Assembly: GCF_003044935.1 (NCBI RefSeq)
Contig: NZ_POXP01000001.1
Span: 186,001-250,000, forward strand
Source of the DNA: Neisseria subflava
GTDB taxonomy: Bacteria > Pseudomonadota > Gammaproteobacteria > Burkholderiales > Neisseriaceae
Length of the DNA: 64,000 nucleotides
Reading direction: 5' to 3'
The position numbers were made by a program, and so were the translations under genes. This document shows, piece by piece, positions 18,950 to 27,206 of this stretch; position 1 is the first letter of the stretch, and every line of letters starts with the position of its first letter. The notes beneath the pieces are model-generated. The model was given only the letters and a program-made list of their open reading frames with translations, did no database searches and was not told the origin of the DNA.

Positions 18950-19402
18950 GTGCGAAGTTTTCAGACGGCCTTAAAGCCCTCGCGTTCTTTGAAAATTCTG
19001 ATTGTCTTCTTACACCTTTCGGCGTTGTCCTTATGCCTTGCCGAGTTTTACGGCTGGATGATGTGGCTGGGTTTGGCGGCGTTGGCCGGCAGTTTTGCCT
19101 ATGCTTGGCGCAGCGTTAATTTTAACGCTAAAAATGCGGTCAGAAAAATTATCATCGACCGCCAATACCGTGCGACGGTTTACTTGAATAGCGAGGAAGA
19201 GGGAAGAAGCGCGGTTTTGCAAGACAGCAGTATGTTGACGGTTTATGCTTTGTTTTTACAATGGAATGTTGACGGAAAAATAGTCAAACACTGCATCTTG
19301 CCCGATATGGCCGACCGTGATGCATACCGCCGTCTGAAAGTATGGGCGCGCTGGTGTCGTGAAAAAGAAGACAAAGCAGAACTTGCGGCAGATATGGATT
19401 AA
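18950..19402 (+). CDS. YgfX (CptA)-like membrane protein
   Basis: The 150-aa protein has two adjacent membrane segments (about residues 16-32 and 35-52) and a soluble C-terminal part. The block CILPDMADRDAYRRLKVWAR resembles the conserved tail of YgfX proteins, the inner-membrane partner of SdhE/YgfY in enterobacteria. No SdhE gene is adjacent. The start must be GTG 18950 or TTG 18989, as there is no ATG before the first membrane segment. With the GTG start an uptake sequence (18960-18971) is translated as FQTAL. The family call is inference. Confidence 0.62.
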   Translation: MRSFQTALKPSRSLKILIVFLHLSALSLCLAEFYGWMMWLGLAALAGSFAYAWRSVNFNAKNAVRKIIIDRQYRATVYLNSEEEGRSAVLQDSSMLTVYALFLQWNVDGKIVKHCILPDMADRDAYRRLKVWARWCREKEDKAELAADMD

Positions 19403-19410
19403 ACGGCTGT

Positions 19411-19422
19411 TTCAGACGGCCT
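19411..19422. repeat. Single DUS
   Basis: TTCAGACGGCCT between the YgfX-like gene and folC, 19 bases before the folC start. Confidence 0.85.
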
Positions 19423-19440
19423 TTTGAAGCGATAAATACA

Positions 19441-20724
19441 ATGAAAACATTACAAGACTGGCTTTCTCATTTGGAGACTGCCCATAGTTCCGGCCTTATC
19501 GATATGGGCTTGGAACGCGTGGGAGAAGTGAAAAAACGCATGAATTTGGTGCCGCAATGTCCTGTCGTCGTGGTGGCGGGTACAAATGGCAAGGGTTCCG
19601 TATGCGCCTATTTGTCGCATATTTATAAAGAAGCCGGTTTTAAAGTCGGTACGCTGACCAGTCCACACCTTCTGCGTTACAACGAACGAATCGCCATCAA
19701 CACTCAGCCGGTTTCAGATGAATTGATTGTTTCCTCATTTGAGCGTATCGAAGCGGCGCGCGGCGAAATTTCGCTGACGTATTTTGAGTTTAATGCTTTG
19801 GCGTCCGTCGATATTTTCATGCGTGAAAATGTGGACGTAATGATTTTGGAAGTTGGTTTGGGCGGACGATTGGATGCTGTGAACGTATTCGATGGCGACT
19901 GCTCGGTTGTTACCAGCGTGGATTTGGACCATCAGGCATTTTTGGGTGATACTGTCGAGCAGGTCGGTTTTGAAAAAGCCGGAGTGTTCCGTAGCGGCAA
20001 ACCTGCCGTATGCGGTCAGAATCCTGCGCCTGAATCATTGGTCAAACACGCAGAAGAAATTGGCGCAAAACTGTTGATGGTTCAGCGAGATTTTGATTTT
20101 GCGTCAATGGAAAGCGTACAGTGGAACTACCGCTTCCATCCGCAATCTTCAGACGGCCAAAGCCGTAACCGCAATTCCTTGCCGTTTCCTGCTTTGCGCG
20201 GTGCCTATCAGTTGTCTAATGCCGCATGTGCATTGACCGTGTTGGAATGTTTGAACGAACAATTGCCGGTTGATATCGGCGCGATTAAACGCGGTTTGCT
20301 GTTGGTTGAGAATCCTGGACGTTTCCAAGTTTTGCCCGGCCGTCCGCTGGTGGTTTTGGATGTCGGCCACAATCCGCACGCAGCCCGTGCTTTGCGCCGC
20401 AGTCTGATTAACCTTGCCTTTGCCCAAAAACGTACTGCTGTATTCAGTATGTTGTCCGACAAAGATATTGATGGCGTGCTGGAAATCGTTAAAGACCAGT
20501 TTGACGAGTGGAATATCGCGCCTTTAGATGTACCGCGCGGCATGACGATAGAGGCTTTGCAGGCCAAACTGGCTGAACACGGCATCGACAATGTAAATGT
20601 TTTTGAAACTGTCGCTGCTGCCTACCGCGCTGCTTTGGCTAAAGCAACCGAAAATGATAGAATCGTTGTTTTCGGCTCATTCCATACTGTTGCCGATGTA
20701 ATGGCTGTTTTGAAAGAACACTAA
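19441..20724 (+). CDS. folC: Bifunctional dihydrofolate/folylpolyglutamate synthase
   Basis: FolC adds glutamate to dihydropteroate and extends the folate polyglutamate tail. The 427-aa protein has the ATP-binding P-loop VAGTNGKGSVCAYL (near residue 45) and TSPHLLRYNERI. The Mur-ligase-type block MILEVGLGGRLDAVN and the C-terminal VLDVGHNPHAARAL also match. It is followed 13 bases later by the SPOR gene and then cvpA and purF, an order similar to folC-dedD-cvpA-purF in enterobacteria. Confidence 0.95.
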   Translation: MKTLQDWLSHLETAHSSGLIDMGLERVGEVKKRMNLVPQCPVVVVAGTNGKGSVCAYLSHIYKEAGFKVGTLTSPHLLRYNERIAINTQPVSDELIVSSFERIEAARGEISLTYFEFNALASVDIFMRENVDVMILEVGLGGRLDAVNVFDGDCSVVTSVDLDHQAFLGDTVEQVGFEKAGVFRSGKPAVCGQNPAPESLVKHAEEIGAKLLMVQRDFDFASMESVQWNYRFHPQSSDGQSRNRNSLPFPALRGAYQLSNAACALTVLECLNEQLPVDIGAIKRGLLLVENPGRFQVLPGRPLVVLDVGHNPHAARALRRSLINLAFAQKRTAVFSMLSDKDIDGVLEIVKDQFDEWNIAPLDVPRGMTIEALQAKLAEHGIDNVNVFETVAAAYRAALAKATENDRIVVFGSFHTVADVMAVLKEH

Positions 20725-20737
20725 CGAGGAAATTATC

Positions 20738-21898
20738 ATGTCCGACAATAAACAAAAAGAAACTCCAAACGGATACGATTTAGACGGTTACGAACAACTC
20801 AAACGTCGCAACCGCCGTCGCTTGGTCTTAGCCTCCGGCTTGGTGGTGGCATCGGGTATGCTGTTCGGTCTGGCACTGACTTCCGGCGACGATAAAAATT
20901 CACCGTTTAAAGAAGCGCCAGTCGGTCAGAGCCAAGTCAAAACGGCTGACGAGCCGAGCAAGGCTGTTGTTTTAGAGCCGAATAAAGAGGATGTTGCTGC
21001 TGCTGAAGAGGCTGCCCGCCATGCGGATGCAGAAGCACCAAATAAACCGCAAAATGCAGGCGACGAAGAAGACAATGTACCGGTTGAAGTATTGAAGCCA
21101 AACCGTGAATCTGCTCCCGAAGATGTCGGCGAGCCGTTGGTTTTGATCAACGATACTTTGGATGACGGTAATATTAAAGGCTTGGAAGAGTCCGAACGTA
21201 TTCAACGCGCCGAGGCTGCCAAACGCGAAGCTGCCGAACGCCGAGCCGAAGAACGCCGAGCAGAAGAACGCCGCCAACGTCAGGCTGAACAACGTGCTGC
21301 TGCCCGTAAAACACAAGTCCAACAGGAAACTGCCGAGAAAGAAAACGCATTGGCAGCTAAAAAACGCGTACTTCAAGCGCGTGCTGAAAAAGCAGAGCGT
21401 GAAGCCGCTGCCGAACGCAATAAATTGGCACAATTGGAAAAAGCAGAGAAAGCCATTGCCGAGCGTAAATCTGCCAAAAACAGCAAAGACAGCGTAAAAG
21501 ACAAGGCCGAACCTGCCAAGAAAGCAGAAGCTAAAGTTGAAAAACCAAAAAATGAAAAAGCTAAACCAGAAACGGCCAAAACAGAAAAAGCCGATAAGGT
21601 AAAAACTGCCGAGAAGCCGTCTGAAAAAGCCAAACCTAAAGCTGAAAAAGAAAAAGCAGAAGCCAAACCTGCGAAAAAAGCTGCCATTCAGGCTGGTTAT
21701 GCTGAAAAAGAACGTGCGCAAAGCCTGCAACGTAAAATGAAAGCCGCAGGTATCGACTCGACCATTACTGAAGTGATGACTGATAAAGGTAAGGTGTATC
21801 GCGTGAAATCAGCCAGTTATAAAAATGCACGCGATGCAGAGCGCGATTTGAACAAATTGCGTGTACATGGCATTGCCGGTCAGGTGACCAGTGAGTAA
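20738..21898 (+). CDS. SPOR-domain membrane protein (DedD-like cell division protein)
   Basis: The 386-aa bitopic protein has a short cytoplasmic N-terminus and one membrane segment near residues 31-48 (LVLASGLVVASGMLFGLAL). A long periplasmic Ala/Lys/Glu/Arg-rich region follows, with likely coiled coil around 150-250 and Lys-Ala-Glu-Pro repeats at 260-310. The SPOR domain is at the C-terminus (AGYAEKERAQSLQRKMKAAG; YRVKSASYKNARDAERDLNK). SPOR domains bind septal peptidoglycan stripped of stem peptides. By position between folC and cvpA it corresponds to DedD, though the repeat region is unusually long. Confidence 0.85.
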   Translation: MSDNKQKETPNGYDLDGYEQLKRRNRRRLVLASGLVVASGMLFGLALTSGDDKNSPFKEAPVGQSQVKTADEPSKAVVLEPNKEDVAAAEEAARHADAEAPNKPQNAGDEEDNVPVEVLKPNRESAPEDVGEPLVLINDTLDDGNIKGLEESERIQRAEAAKREAAERRAEERRAEERRQRQAEQRAAARKTQVQQETAEKENALAAKKRVLQARAEKAEREAAAERNKLAQLEKAEKAIAERKSAKNSKDSVKDKAEPAKKAEAKVEKPKNEKAKPETAKTEKADKVKTAEKPSEKAKPKAEKEKAEAKPAKKAAIQAGYAEKERAQSLQRKMKAAGIDSTITEVMTDKGKVYRVKSASYKNARDAERDLNKLRVHGIAGQVTSE

Positions 21899-22424
21899 TT
21901 TGCCTGTTGCCGATTTGTTGGCTGCCGCCGTTATCGTCATCTGCATCATTATCTCGTTGACACGGGGTATTATTGCCGAAGCAGGAGCGATGGTGGCCTG
22001 GGTGGTATCGTTTATTGCAGCCAGAACGCTCGCCGTGCCGTTTGCCGATGTGGTCTTTAAATCGGTTGAGCCGCATTCTTTGGCGGTTGCCATGGGTTTT
22101 GCCGCTGTGTTTTTTCTGGCATGGCTGTTGCAGAAACTGGCACGATCGCTGTTAAGCAGTTTGATGTCTGCCGTTGGTTTGGGAAGCATCAACCGTTTGC
22201 TTGGAGGCGTATTTGGTGCAGTGAAAGGTGTGATTTTGGTGACACTGGCAGTGATGATTTTTTCACACACTGATTTGCCGAAAACGGAAGAGTGGCAAAG
22301 TTCGCACACAATTCCGTATTTTGAATCACTTGCAGATGCTGCAATGCCTTATCTGCCTGGAAAAGATACCGCAATGCCGCATCTTTCGGGTAAAGCAGCT
22401 GAAGTTGAAGAATTGGATGATTGA
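21891..22424 (+). CDS. cvpA: CvpA family membrane protein
   Basis: The 177-aa protein has about four membrane segments (for example VADLLAAAVIVICIIISLT, LAVAMGFAAVFFLAWLLQ, GVFGAVKGVILVTLAVMIF). It belongs to the colicin V production family, found next to purF in many proteobacteria. The GTG start at 21891 lies within the end of the SPOR gene, an eight-base overlap suggesting translational coupling. Function is not well defined. Confidence 0.88.
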   Translation: MSNLPVADLLAAAVIVICIIISLTRGIIAEAGAMVAWVVSFIAARTLAVPFADVVFKSVEPHSLAVAMGFAAVFFLAWLLQKLARSLLSSLMSAVGLGSINRLLGGVFGAVKGVILVTLAVMIFSHTDLPKTEEWQSSHTIPYFESLADAAMPYLPGKDTAMPHLSGKAAEVEELDD

Positions 22425-22429
22425 GTTTG

Positions 22430-22465
22430 ACGGATTCAGACGGCCTATGGGTCGTCTGAATCCGT
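22430..22465 (+). terminator. Terminator with degenerate DUS arms after cvpA
   Basis: ACGGATTCAGACG (22430-22442) is complementary to CGTCTGAATCCGT (22453-22465), followed by TTTTT. The arms carry diverged uptake sequences in inside-out order. The hairpin separates cvpA from purF despite the conserved gene order. Confidence 0.8.
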
Positions 22466-22481
22466 TTTTATTTGCGTAAAT

Positions 22482-22499
22482 TTGACATCATATTGTCAA
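22482..22499. promoter_or_regulatory. Inverted repeat upstream of purF (possible operator) and -10 box
   Basis: TTGACA-TCATAT-TGTCAA is a perfect inverted repeat with six-base arms, about 80 bases before the purF start. A consensus TATAAT lies at 22529-22534, 43 bases before the ATG. The repeat is a candidate regulator binding site; no -35 at ideal spacing to the TATAAT is evident. Confidence 0.4.
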
Positions 22500-22576
22500 C
22501 AATTCGAGCGAACTCATCTAAATTATTTTATAATGACAGCTTACCCATTTAATCTTCAAACTCGGAGAAGCACGAT

Positions 22577-24121
22577 ATGTGTGGTGTATTAGGTTTGGTT
22601 AGTCATGAGCCGGTCAATCAGATGTTGTATGATGGTTTGCAGATGTTGCAACACCGTGGTCAGGACGCAGCAGGTATTGTTACTGCCGAAGGCAATATAT
22701 TTCATATGCACAAGGGCAAAGGCATGGTGCGCGAAGTGTTCCGTACCCGTAATATGCGCGACTTGGTCGGTAATGCAGGCATTGCACATGTCCGCTATCC
22801 GACTGCAGGCAATGCGGGCAGCAGCGCAGAAGCCCAGCCGTTTTATGTCAGCTCTCCATTCGGCATTGTTTTAGCACACAATGGTAATCTGACCAATACC
22901 GAAGAGCTCTATGAAAACGTATGCAACAAACACCTGCGCCACGTTAATACCAGCTCCGATTCTGAAGTCCTACTCAATGTATTCGCGCACGAATTACGCC
23001 GCGAAGTTTCTAAAAATACAGCCCCTTATCAACTTACCATCGACAATATTTTCAACGCCGTTTCCGAAGTACACCGCTTAGTGCGCGGCGCGTATGGCGT
23101 AGTGGCCATGATTGCCGGATATGGTATGCTGGCTTTCCGGGATCCTTTCGGTATCCGTCCATTGGTTTTGGGTTCGCAAATTGACGAATCCGGTAAAAAA
23201 TCGTATGCCGTTGCCTCTGAATCAGTTGCTTTCAACGCGCTTGCCTATGATTTGGAACGCGATATCCAGCCGGGCGAAGCCGTATTTATTGGTTTTGACG
23301 GCACGATTATTTCCCGTCAATGCAGCGATAAAGCCAAATTAAGCCCTTGTCTTTTTGAATATGTTTATTTTGCCCGCCCAGACTCCGTCATCGATGGCGT
23401 TTCCGTTTATCAGTCCCGTATGGATATGGGCGTATCTTTGGCAGAAAAAATCAAACACGAGCTGCCTGTCGATGATATCGATGTCGTGATGCCGATTCCC
23501 GATACCAGCCGACCCAGCGCGATGGAGCTTGCCGTCCATCTCGAAAAACCTTACCGCGAAGGTCTGATTAAAAACCGCTACATCGGCCGCACCTTTATTA
23601 TGCCCGGCCAAGCAACACGCAAAAAATCAGTACGCCAAAAACTCAGCCCGATGGAAACCGAGTTTAACGGCAAAAGCGTTTTGTTGGTGGATGACTCCAT
23701 CGTGCGCGGTACGACCAGCCGTGAAATCGTTGAAATGGTACGCGCGGCAGGTGCACGCAAAGTCTACATTGCTTCTGCAGCTCCCGAAGTGCGCTATCCA
23801 AATGTGTACGGTATCGATATGCCGACCCGTGAAGAACTGATTGCAAACGGCCGCAGCGCAGCAGAAATCGCAACCGAGATTGGCGCAGACGGCATCGTCT
23901 TCCAAAACTTAGAAGACTTGGAAGCAGTAGTTAAAGCACTCAATCCAAAAATTGAATCCTTTGATTCCTCATGCTTTAACGGTGTTTATCAAACCGGCGA
24001 TATCGACGAAGCATACCTAAACCGCCTCTCCGCCGAAAAATCAGGTTGCGGCGGCTTGAAAGTACATCCAAGCAAAATGGAACACAGCATTAGTATCAGC
24101 GATAGCGATGATGAAGAATAA
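22577..24121 (+). CDS. purF: Amidophosphoribosyltransferase
   Basis: PurF catalyses the first committed step of purine synthesis, making phosphoribosylamine from PRPP and glutamine. The N-terminal Cys2 (MCGVLGLVSHEP) is the glutaminase nucleophile after Met removal. The glutaminase domain continues with QHRGQDAAGIVT and AHVRYPTAGNAGSSAEAQP. The phosphoribosyltransferase domain has the PRPP motif VLLVDDSIVRGTTSREIV near residue 370. At 514 aa it is full length. It has its own upstream control region and a DUS terminator downstream. Confidence 0.97.
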   Translation: MCGVLGLVSHEPVNQMLYDGLQMLQHRGQDAAGIVTAEGNIFHMHKGKGMVREVFRTRNMRDLVGNAGIAHVRYPTAGNAGSSAEAQPFYVSSPFGIVLAHNGNLTNTEELYENVCNKHLRHVNTSSDSEVLLNVFAHELRREVSKNTAPYQLTIDNIFNAVSEVHRLVRGAYGVVAMIAGYGMLAFRDPFGIRPLVLGSQIDESGKKSYAVASESVAFNALAYDLERDIQPGEAVFIGFDGTIISRQCSDKAKLSPCLFEYVYFARPDSVIDGVSVYQSRMDMGVSLAEKIKHELPVDDIDVVMPIPDTSRPSAMELAVHLEKPYREGLIKNRYIGRTFIMPGQATRKKSVRQKLSPMETEFNGKSVLLVDDSIVRGTTSREIVEMVRAAGARKVYIASAAPEVRYPNVYGIDMPTREELIANGRSAAEIATEIGADGIVFQNLEDLEAVVKALNPKIESFDSSCFNGVYQTGDIDEAYLNRLSAEKSGCGGLKVHPSKMEHSISISDSDDEE

Positions 24122-24141
24122 AGTAAATTGACTTACAATAA

Positions 24142-24173
24142 AGGCCGTCTGAAAATCAACGTTCAGACGGCCT
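24142..24173 (+). terminator. DUS inverted-pair terminator after purF
   Basis: AGGCCGTCTGAA (24142-24153) pairs with TTCAGACGGCCT (24162-24173), eight-base loop, ending 22 bases before greB. Confidence 0.85.
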
Positions 24174-24195
24174 TTAATTATGTTTTAGACACATC

Positions 24196-24687
24196 ATGAG
24201 TACCGAAACCAAAAATTACATCACGCCTACCGGTTGGCAGGCATTGAAAGACGAACTTTATCATCTGGTCAACAAAGAACGCCCGGAAATCGTCCAAATC
24301 GTTAACTGGGCGGCAAGCAATGGCGACCGCAGCGAAAATGGCGACTATCTTTACGGTAAACGCCGTATGCGCGAAATCGACCGCCGTATCCGCTTCCTAA
24401 CCAAACGCTTGGAAGCCGCTGTCGTCGTCGATCCAGAAGCGCGTGAAGCCACGGACCAGATTTTTTTCAGCGCCACCGTTGGCTTACTGCGCGGAGACGG
24501 TCGTGAACAAACCGTCAAAATCGTCGGCGTAGATGAAATCGATACCGCTAAAAACAAAATCTCATGGATTTCCCCTTTGGCGCGCAGCCTGATAAAAGCA
24601 CGTGAAGGGGATGAAGTTGTCTTGGATACACCGGAAGGACGTGAGGTTATAGAGATTCTGTCGGTGGAATATATTAAGATTGACTGA
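24196..24687 (+). CDS. greB: Transcription elongation factor GreB
   Basis: Gre factors insert a coiled coil into the RNA polymerase secondary channel and stimulate transcript cleavage to rescue backtracked complexes. The 163-aa protein has the N-terminal coiled coil with the acidic tip NGDRSENGDYLYGKRRMREI, holding the conserved Asp-Glu pair. The C-terminal FKBP-like domain ends with SLIKAREGDEVVLDTPEG. The pattern YGKRRMREIDRRIRFL fits GreB rather than GreA. Confidence 0.93.
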   Translation: MSTETKNYITPTGWQALKDELYHLVNKERPEIVQIVNWAASNGDRSENGDYLYGKRRMREIDRRIRFLTKRLEAAVVVDPEAREATDQIFFSATVGLLRGDGREQTVKIVGVDEIDTAKNKISWISPLARSLIKAREGDEVVLDTPEGREVIEILSVEYIKID

Positions 24688-24710
24688 TTATGAGTGAGTA
24701 AAAACTATTA

Positions 24711-24743
24711 AGGCCGTCTGAAAAATATACTTTCAGACGGCCT
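24711..24743. terminator. DUS inverted-pair terminator, convergent
   Basis: AGGCCGTCTGAA (24711-24722) and TTCAGACGGCCT (24732-24743) with flanking AA/TTTT, between greB (+) and plsY (-). Confidence 0.85.
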
Positions 24744-24766
24744 TTTATTTGAATATATCTACGCTT

Positions 24767-25378
24767 TTAAGATTTTCCGGCTTTATCTCCGATTTTGCTT
24801 TCTTTTCCTTGAATCAGATTTTGAATATTGCTTTTATGGCGGTATAACACCAATGCGGCAATGAATACAGTTGCCCATGCCCAAGAGGCGTGCGGCATCA
24901 TGAAGAAGGCGAAGATGGGCGCACAGACGGTGGCGACCAGGGCAGCGAGGGAGGAAACTTTGAAACCAAACGCCATAACCAGCCAAATCAAGGCGCAGAG
25001 CAGGGCGGTTGCGGGGGAGAGGGCGAGCAAAACACCCAATGCGGTGGCTACGCCTTTGCCGCCTTTAAAATTGAAAAATATTGGCCACATATGGCCGACC
25101 AATGCGGCAATGGCGACCAGGGCTATCGTTGCATCAGACAAATTTAAAGCATCTTGCAGACAGCGCGCCAAGATGACGGCAACCAAGCCTTTTACTGCAT
25201 CGCCGAGCAGGGTCAGTGCGGCCGCTTTTTTCTTGCCGCTGCGCAAGACGTTGGTGGCACCGGGATTGCCGGAGCCGTAAGTGCGCGGATCGTCCATGCC
25301 GTAATATTTTGATACGATGACGGCAAAAGACAGGGAGCCGATAAGATAGGCGGCAATAATGGCAAGTACATTGAACAT
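24767..25378 (-). CDS. plsY: Glycerol-3-phosphate acyltransferase PlsY
   Basis: PlsY transfers the acyl group from acyl-phosphate to glycerol-3-phosphate, the first step of membrane phospholipid synthesis. The 203-aa protein is an integral membrane protein with the three family motifs: SGNPGATNVLRSGKK, GHMWPIFFNFKGGKGVATALG (quoted to 20 residues as HMWPIFFNFKGGKGVATALG) and the late YRHKSNIQNLIQGKE. ATG 25378 (MFNVLAIIAAYLIGSLSF) is the family-typical start; the frame stays open upstream but without similarity. It is divergent from folB over 58 bp. Confidence 0.95.
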   Translation of the reverse strand: MFNVLAIIAAYLIGSLSFAVIVSKYYGMDDPRTYGSGNPGATNVLRSGKKKAAALTLLGDAVKGLVAVILARCLQDALNLSDATIALVAIAALVGHMWPIFFNFKGGKGVATALGVLLALSPATALLCALIWLVMAFGFKVSSLAALVATVCAPIFAFFMMPHASWAWATVFIAALVLYRHKSNIQNLIQGKESKIGDKAGKS

Positions 25379-25436
25379 TTTGGGTGCTTTACTTAAAATG
25401 GGAATGGTTATTCTATCAAAAAAAACGGACAGGCAA

Positions 25437-25787
25437 ATGGATAAAATCTTTTTGTACGGCATGAAAGCCGATACTTTAATCGGCGTATATGATTGGGAAC
25501 GCGAGCGTAAACAGACTTTGATTTTGGATTTGGAGATTAGTGTTCCCGAGCGTACGGGCACGAGCGACGATATCGGCGACACCATCCATTATGGCGAAGT
25601 ATGCGAAGTCGTACGCCGCAACCTTGCCGAACAGGATTTTTTACTGCTGGAAACGTTGGCGGAACATATCGCCCAATTGATTTTAAATGATTTTGGTGCG
25701 GCCAAAGTGCGCGTTCGTATTGTGAAACCGGGCATCTTGCCTGATGTGGCGCAGGTTGGTATTGAGATTGAACGTGTTCGGGAATAG
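25437..25787 (+). CDS. folB: Dihydroneopterin aldolase
   Basis: FolB converts dihydroneopterin to hydroxymethyl-dihydropterin in folate synthesis. The 116-aa protein begins MDKIFLYGMKADTLIGVYDW and has the catalytic Glu in IGVYDWERERKQ. The YGEVCEVV block and a C-terminal KPGILPDVAQVGIEIER complete the tunnelling fold. ATG 25437 follows an AGG-rich leader. The AT-form uptake sequence ATGCCGTCTGAA follows the stop. Confidence 0.94.
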   Translation: MDKIFLYGMKADTLIGVYDWERERKQTLILDLEISVPERTGTSDDIGDTIHYGEVCEVVRRNLAEQDFLLLETLAEHIAQLILNDFGAAKVRVRIVKPGILPDVAQVGIEIERVRE

Positions 25788-25796
25788 GGCTTATCT

Positions 25797-25827
25797 ATGC
25801 CGTCTGAAAAAGGATTTCAGACGGCCT
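25797..25827 (+). terminator. Mixed AT-/AG-DUS terminator after folB
   Basis: ATGCCGTCTGAA (25797-25808, AT form) pairs with TTCAGACGGCCT (25816-25827, AG form). It is one of few AT-form copies in the window. Confidence 0.78.
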
Positions 25828-25862
25828 TTAATATTTAATAATTTGGAAATGAGGTAAAAAAA

Positions 25863-26399
25863 ATGGATTTGAAAGAAACTAAATTAAGCAGCGAGCCAAT
25901 CTACGAAGGTTCTTTTGTTACCATCAGCCGCGATCGGGTGCGCCTGCCCAACGGCAATGAAAGCCAACGGGTTGTGATCCGCCATCCGGGTGCTGCGTGT
26001 GTGTTGGCGGAAACGGAAGACGGCAAAGTTGTTTTGGTTCGCCAATGGCGTTATGCCGCCGATCAGGCGACGTTGGAATTGCCGGCGGGTAAATTGGATA
26101 TTGCAGGCGAAGATCCTGCCGAATGCGCTTTGCGTGAGTTGGCGGAAGAAACGCCATATGTCGCCGACAGCGTCAAACTGTTGCACTCCTTTTACACTGC
26201 AGTCGGTTTTTGCGATGAAAAAATGTATCTCTACCAAGCGCAAGGCGTGCGTTTGGGCAGCGAGTTGAGCAATGATGAGGATGAAATTACAGAAACCGTC
26301 CTGATGAGCAAGGAAGAGGTGCGCAATGCATTGGCAAACGATGAAATCAAAGATGGTAAGACTTTGATTGGTTTGCAGTATTGGTTGACTCAGAATTGA
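25863..26399 (+). CDS. Nudix hydrolase (ADP-ribose pyrophosphatase-like)
   Basis: The 178-aa protein resembles NudF-type ADP-sugar pyrophosphatases: VVIRHPGAACVL, VLVRQWRYAADQATLELPAG and a Nudix box GKLDIAGEDPAECALRELAE followed by ETPY. Compared with the consensus GX5EX7REUXEEXGU, the box has one extra residue before the first Glu, and Pro replaces the final Gly. The metal-binding REXXEE core is intact, so activity is likely. The typical ADP-ribose substrate is inferred from family likeness. Confidence 0.88.
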   Translation: MDLKETKLSSEPIYEGSFVTISRDRVRLPNGNESQRVVIRHPGAACVLAETEDGKVVLVRQWRYAADQATLELPAGKLDIAGEDPAECALRELAEETPYVADSVKLLHSFYTAVGFCDEKMYLYQAQGVRLGSELSNDEDEITETVLMSKEEVRNALANDEIKDGKTLIGLQYWLTQN

Positions 26400-26476
26400 T
26401 ATGTTAAGTAGAAAATCCTTGATAGATTTCTGAATACTTGAGCCTGATATTTGATAATAAGGTTTTCATACAAACA

Positions 26477-26506
26477 AGGCCGTCTGAAAAAGCTTTCAGA
26501 CGGCCT
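26477..26506. terminator. DUS inverted-pair terminator, convergent
   Basis: AGGCCGTCTGAA (26477-26488) and TTCAGACGGCCT (26495-26506), stem extended by ACA/TGT outside and by AAAG/CTTT inside, then a T-rich tail. Serves the Nudix gene (+) and the hydrolase gene (-). Confidence 0.87.
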
Positions 26507-26528
26507 TGTTTTATTTTGTAGCCGGATT

Positions 26529-27167
26529 TTAGCCTAATAAAGCCGGTGCAAACCGTGTGATTGTATCGCGTAAAACGATGAGTTTGCCGTGGAAGAAATG
26601 GGACGAACCGGCAATGGTCACAACAGGCAGGCCTTGTGGTTCTGCCCATGTCAGGGCTTTGTTGATTTCGACGACTTCGTCTTCCGCGCCATGAATCATC
26701 AATGTTTTGGCGATATCGGGAACGTTGGATGGTTCCGGGCGGTCGGTGTAGTGATGGACGGCGGCGCCCATCAGCAACAGTAAATCGGGCGTGCGCGCTT
26801 GTGCGGCAAATGTGGAAACGTAGCCACCGAATGAGAAACCGGCCAGGACGAATTGCGGCGCGTCAGGATGTTGCGCACGGGCGTAGTCGATAACGGCAAT
26901 GCAGTCTTGCGTTTCGCCACGGCCGTAGTCGTGTTCGCCTTGGCTATTGCCTACGCCGCGCAAATTGGGCAGGTAGCAATGGAAGCCGAGCTGGCTGAGG
27001 GCTTTGGCGGCGGTTTGGATGACTTTGTTGGTGTTGGTGCCGCCTTGCAGGGGATTTGGGTGGTTGATGACGGCAACGCCGCGGGCGGATTCTTGTGTGC
27101 TTGGCAGGTAGATGGTTTCCAGCAAACCGGCCGGGCCGGGGATTTGAATGATGTCGGGTTTGAGCAT
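26529..27167 (-). CDS. Alpha/beta hydrolase (dienelactone-hydrolase-like)
   Basis: The 212-aa cytoplasmic hydrolase has the oxyanion region VINHPNPLQGGTNTNKV and the nucleophile elbow GFSFGG (Ser near residue 108). The catalytic Asp is likely in LMIHGAEDEVV and the His in IAGSSHFFHGKL. This matches the small serine hydrolase group of E. coli YtfL/YsgA-like and proteobacterial alpha/beta proteins. The substrate is unknown. ATG 27167 follows AAGGACAC. Confidence 0.85.
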   Translation of the reverse strand: MLKPDIIQIPGPAGLLETIYLPSTQESARGVAVINHPNPLQGGTNTNKVIQTAAKALSQLGFHCYLPNLRGVGNSQGEHDYGRGETQDCIAVIDYARAQHPDAPQFVLAGFSFGGYVSTFAAQARTPDLLLLMGAAVHHYTDRPEPSNVPDIAKTLMIHGAEDEVVEINKALTWAEPQGLPVVTIAGSSHFFHGKLIVLRDTITRFAPALLG

Positions 27168-27186
27168 GGGTGTGTCCTTGTTTATT

Positions 27187-27198
27187 TTCAGACGGCCT
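27187..27198. repeat. Single DUS
   Basis: TTCAGACGGCCT between the spermidine-synthase-like gene and the hydrolase gene on the minus strand, upstream of the hydrolase. Confidence 0.85.
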
Positions 27199-27206
27199 GA
27201 AACGGT

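Noticed and set aside
20972-21730. 252-codon minus-strand Phe-rich frame across the SPOR gene
   Set aside because: Antisense of the Lys/Glu/Ala repeats (AAA/GAA codons read as Phe/Phe-Ser). The SPOR gene has a convincing domain, RBS and context.
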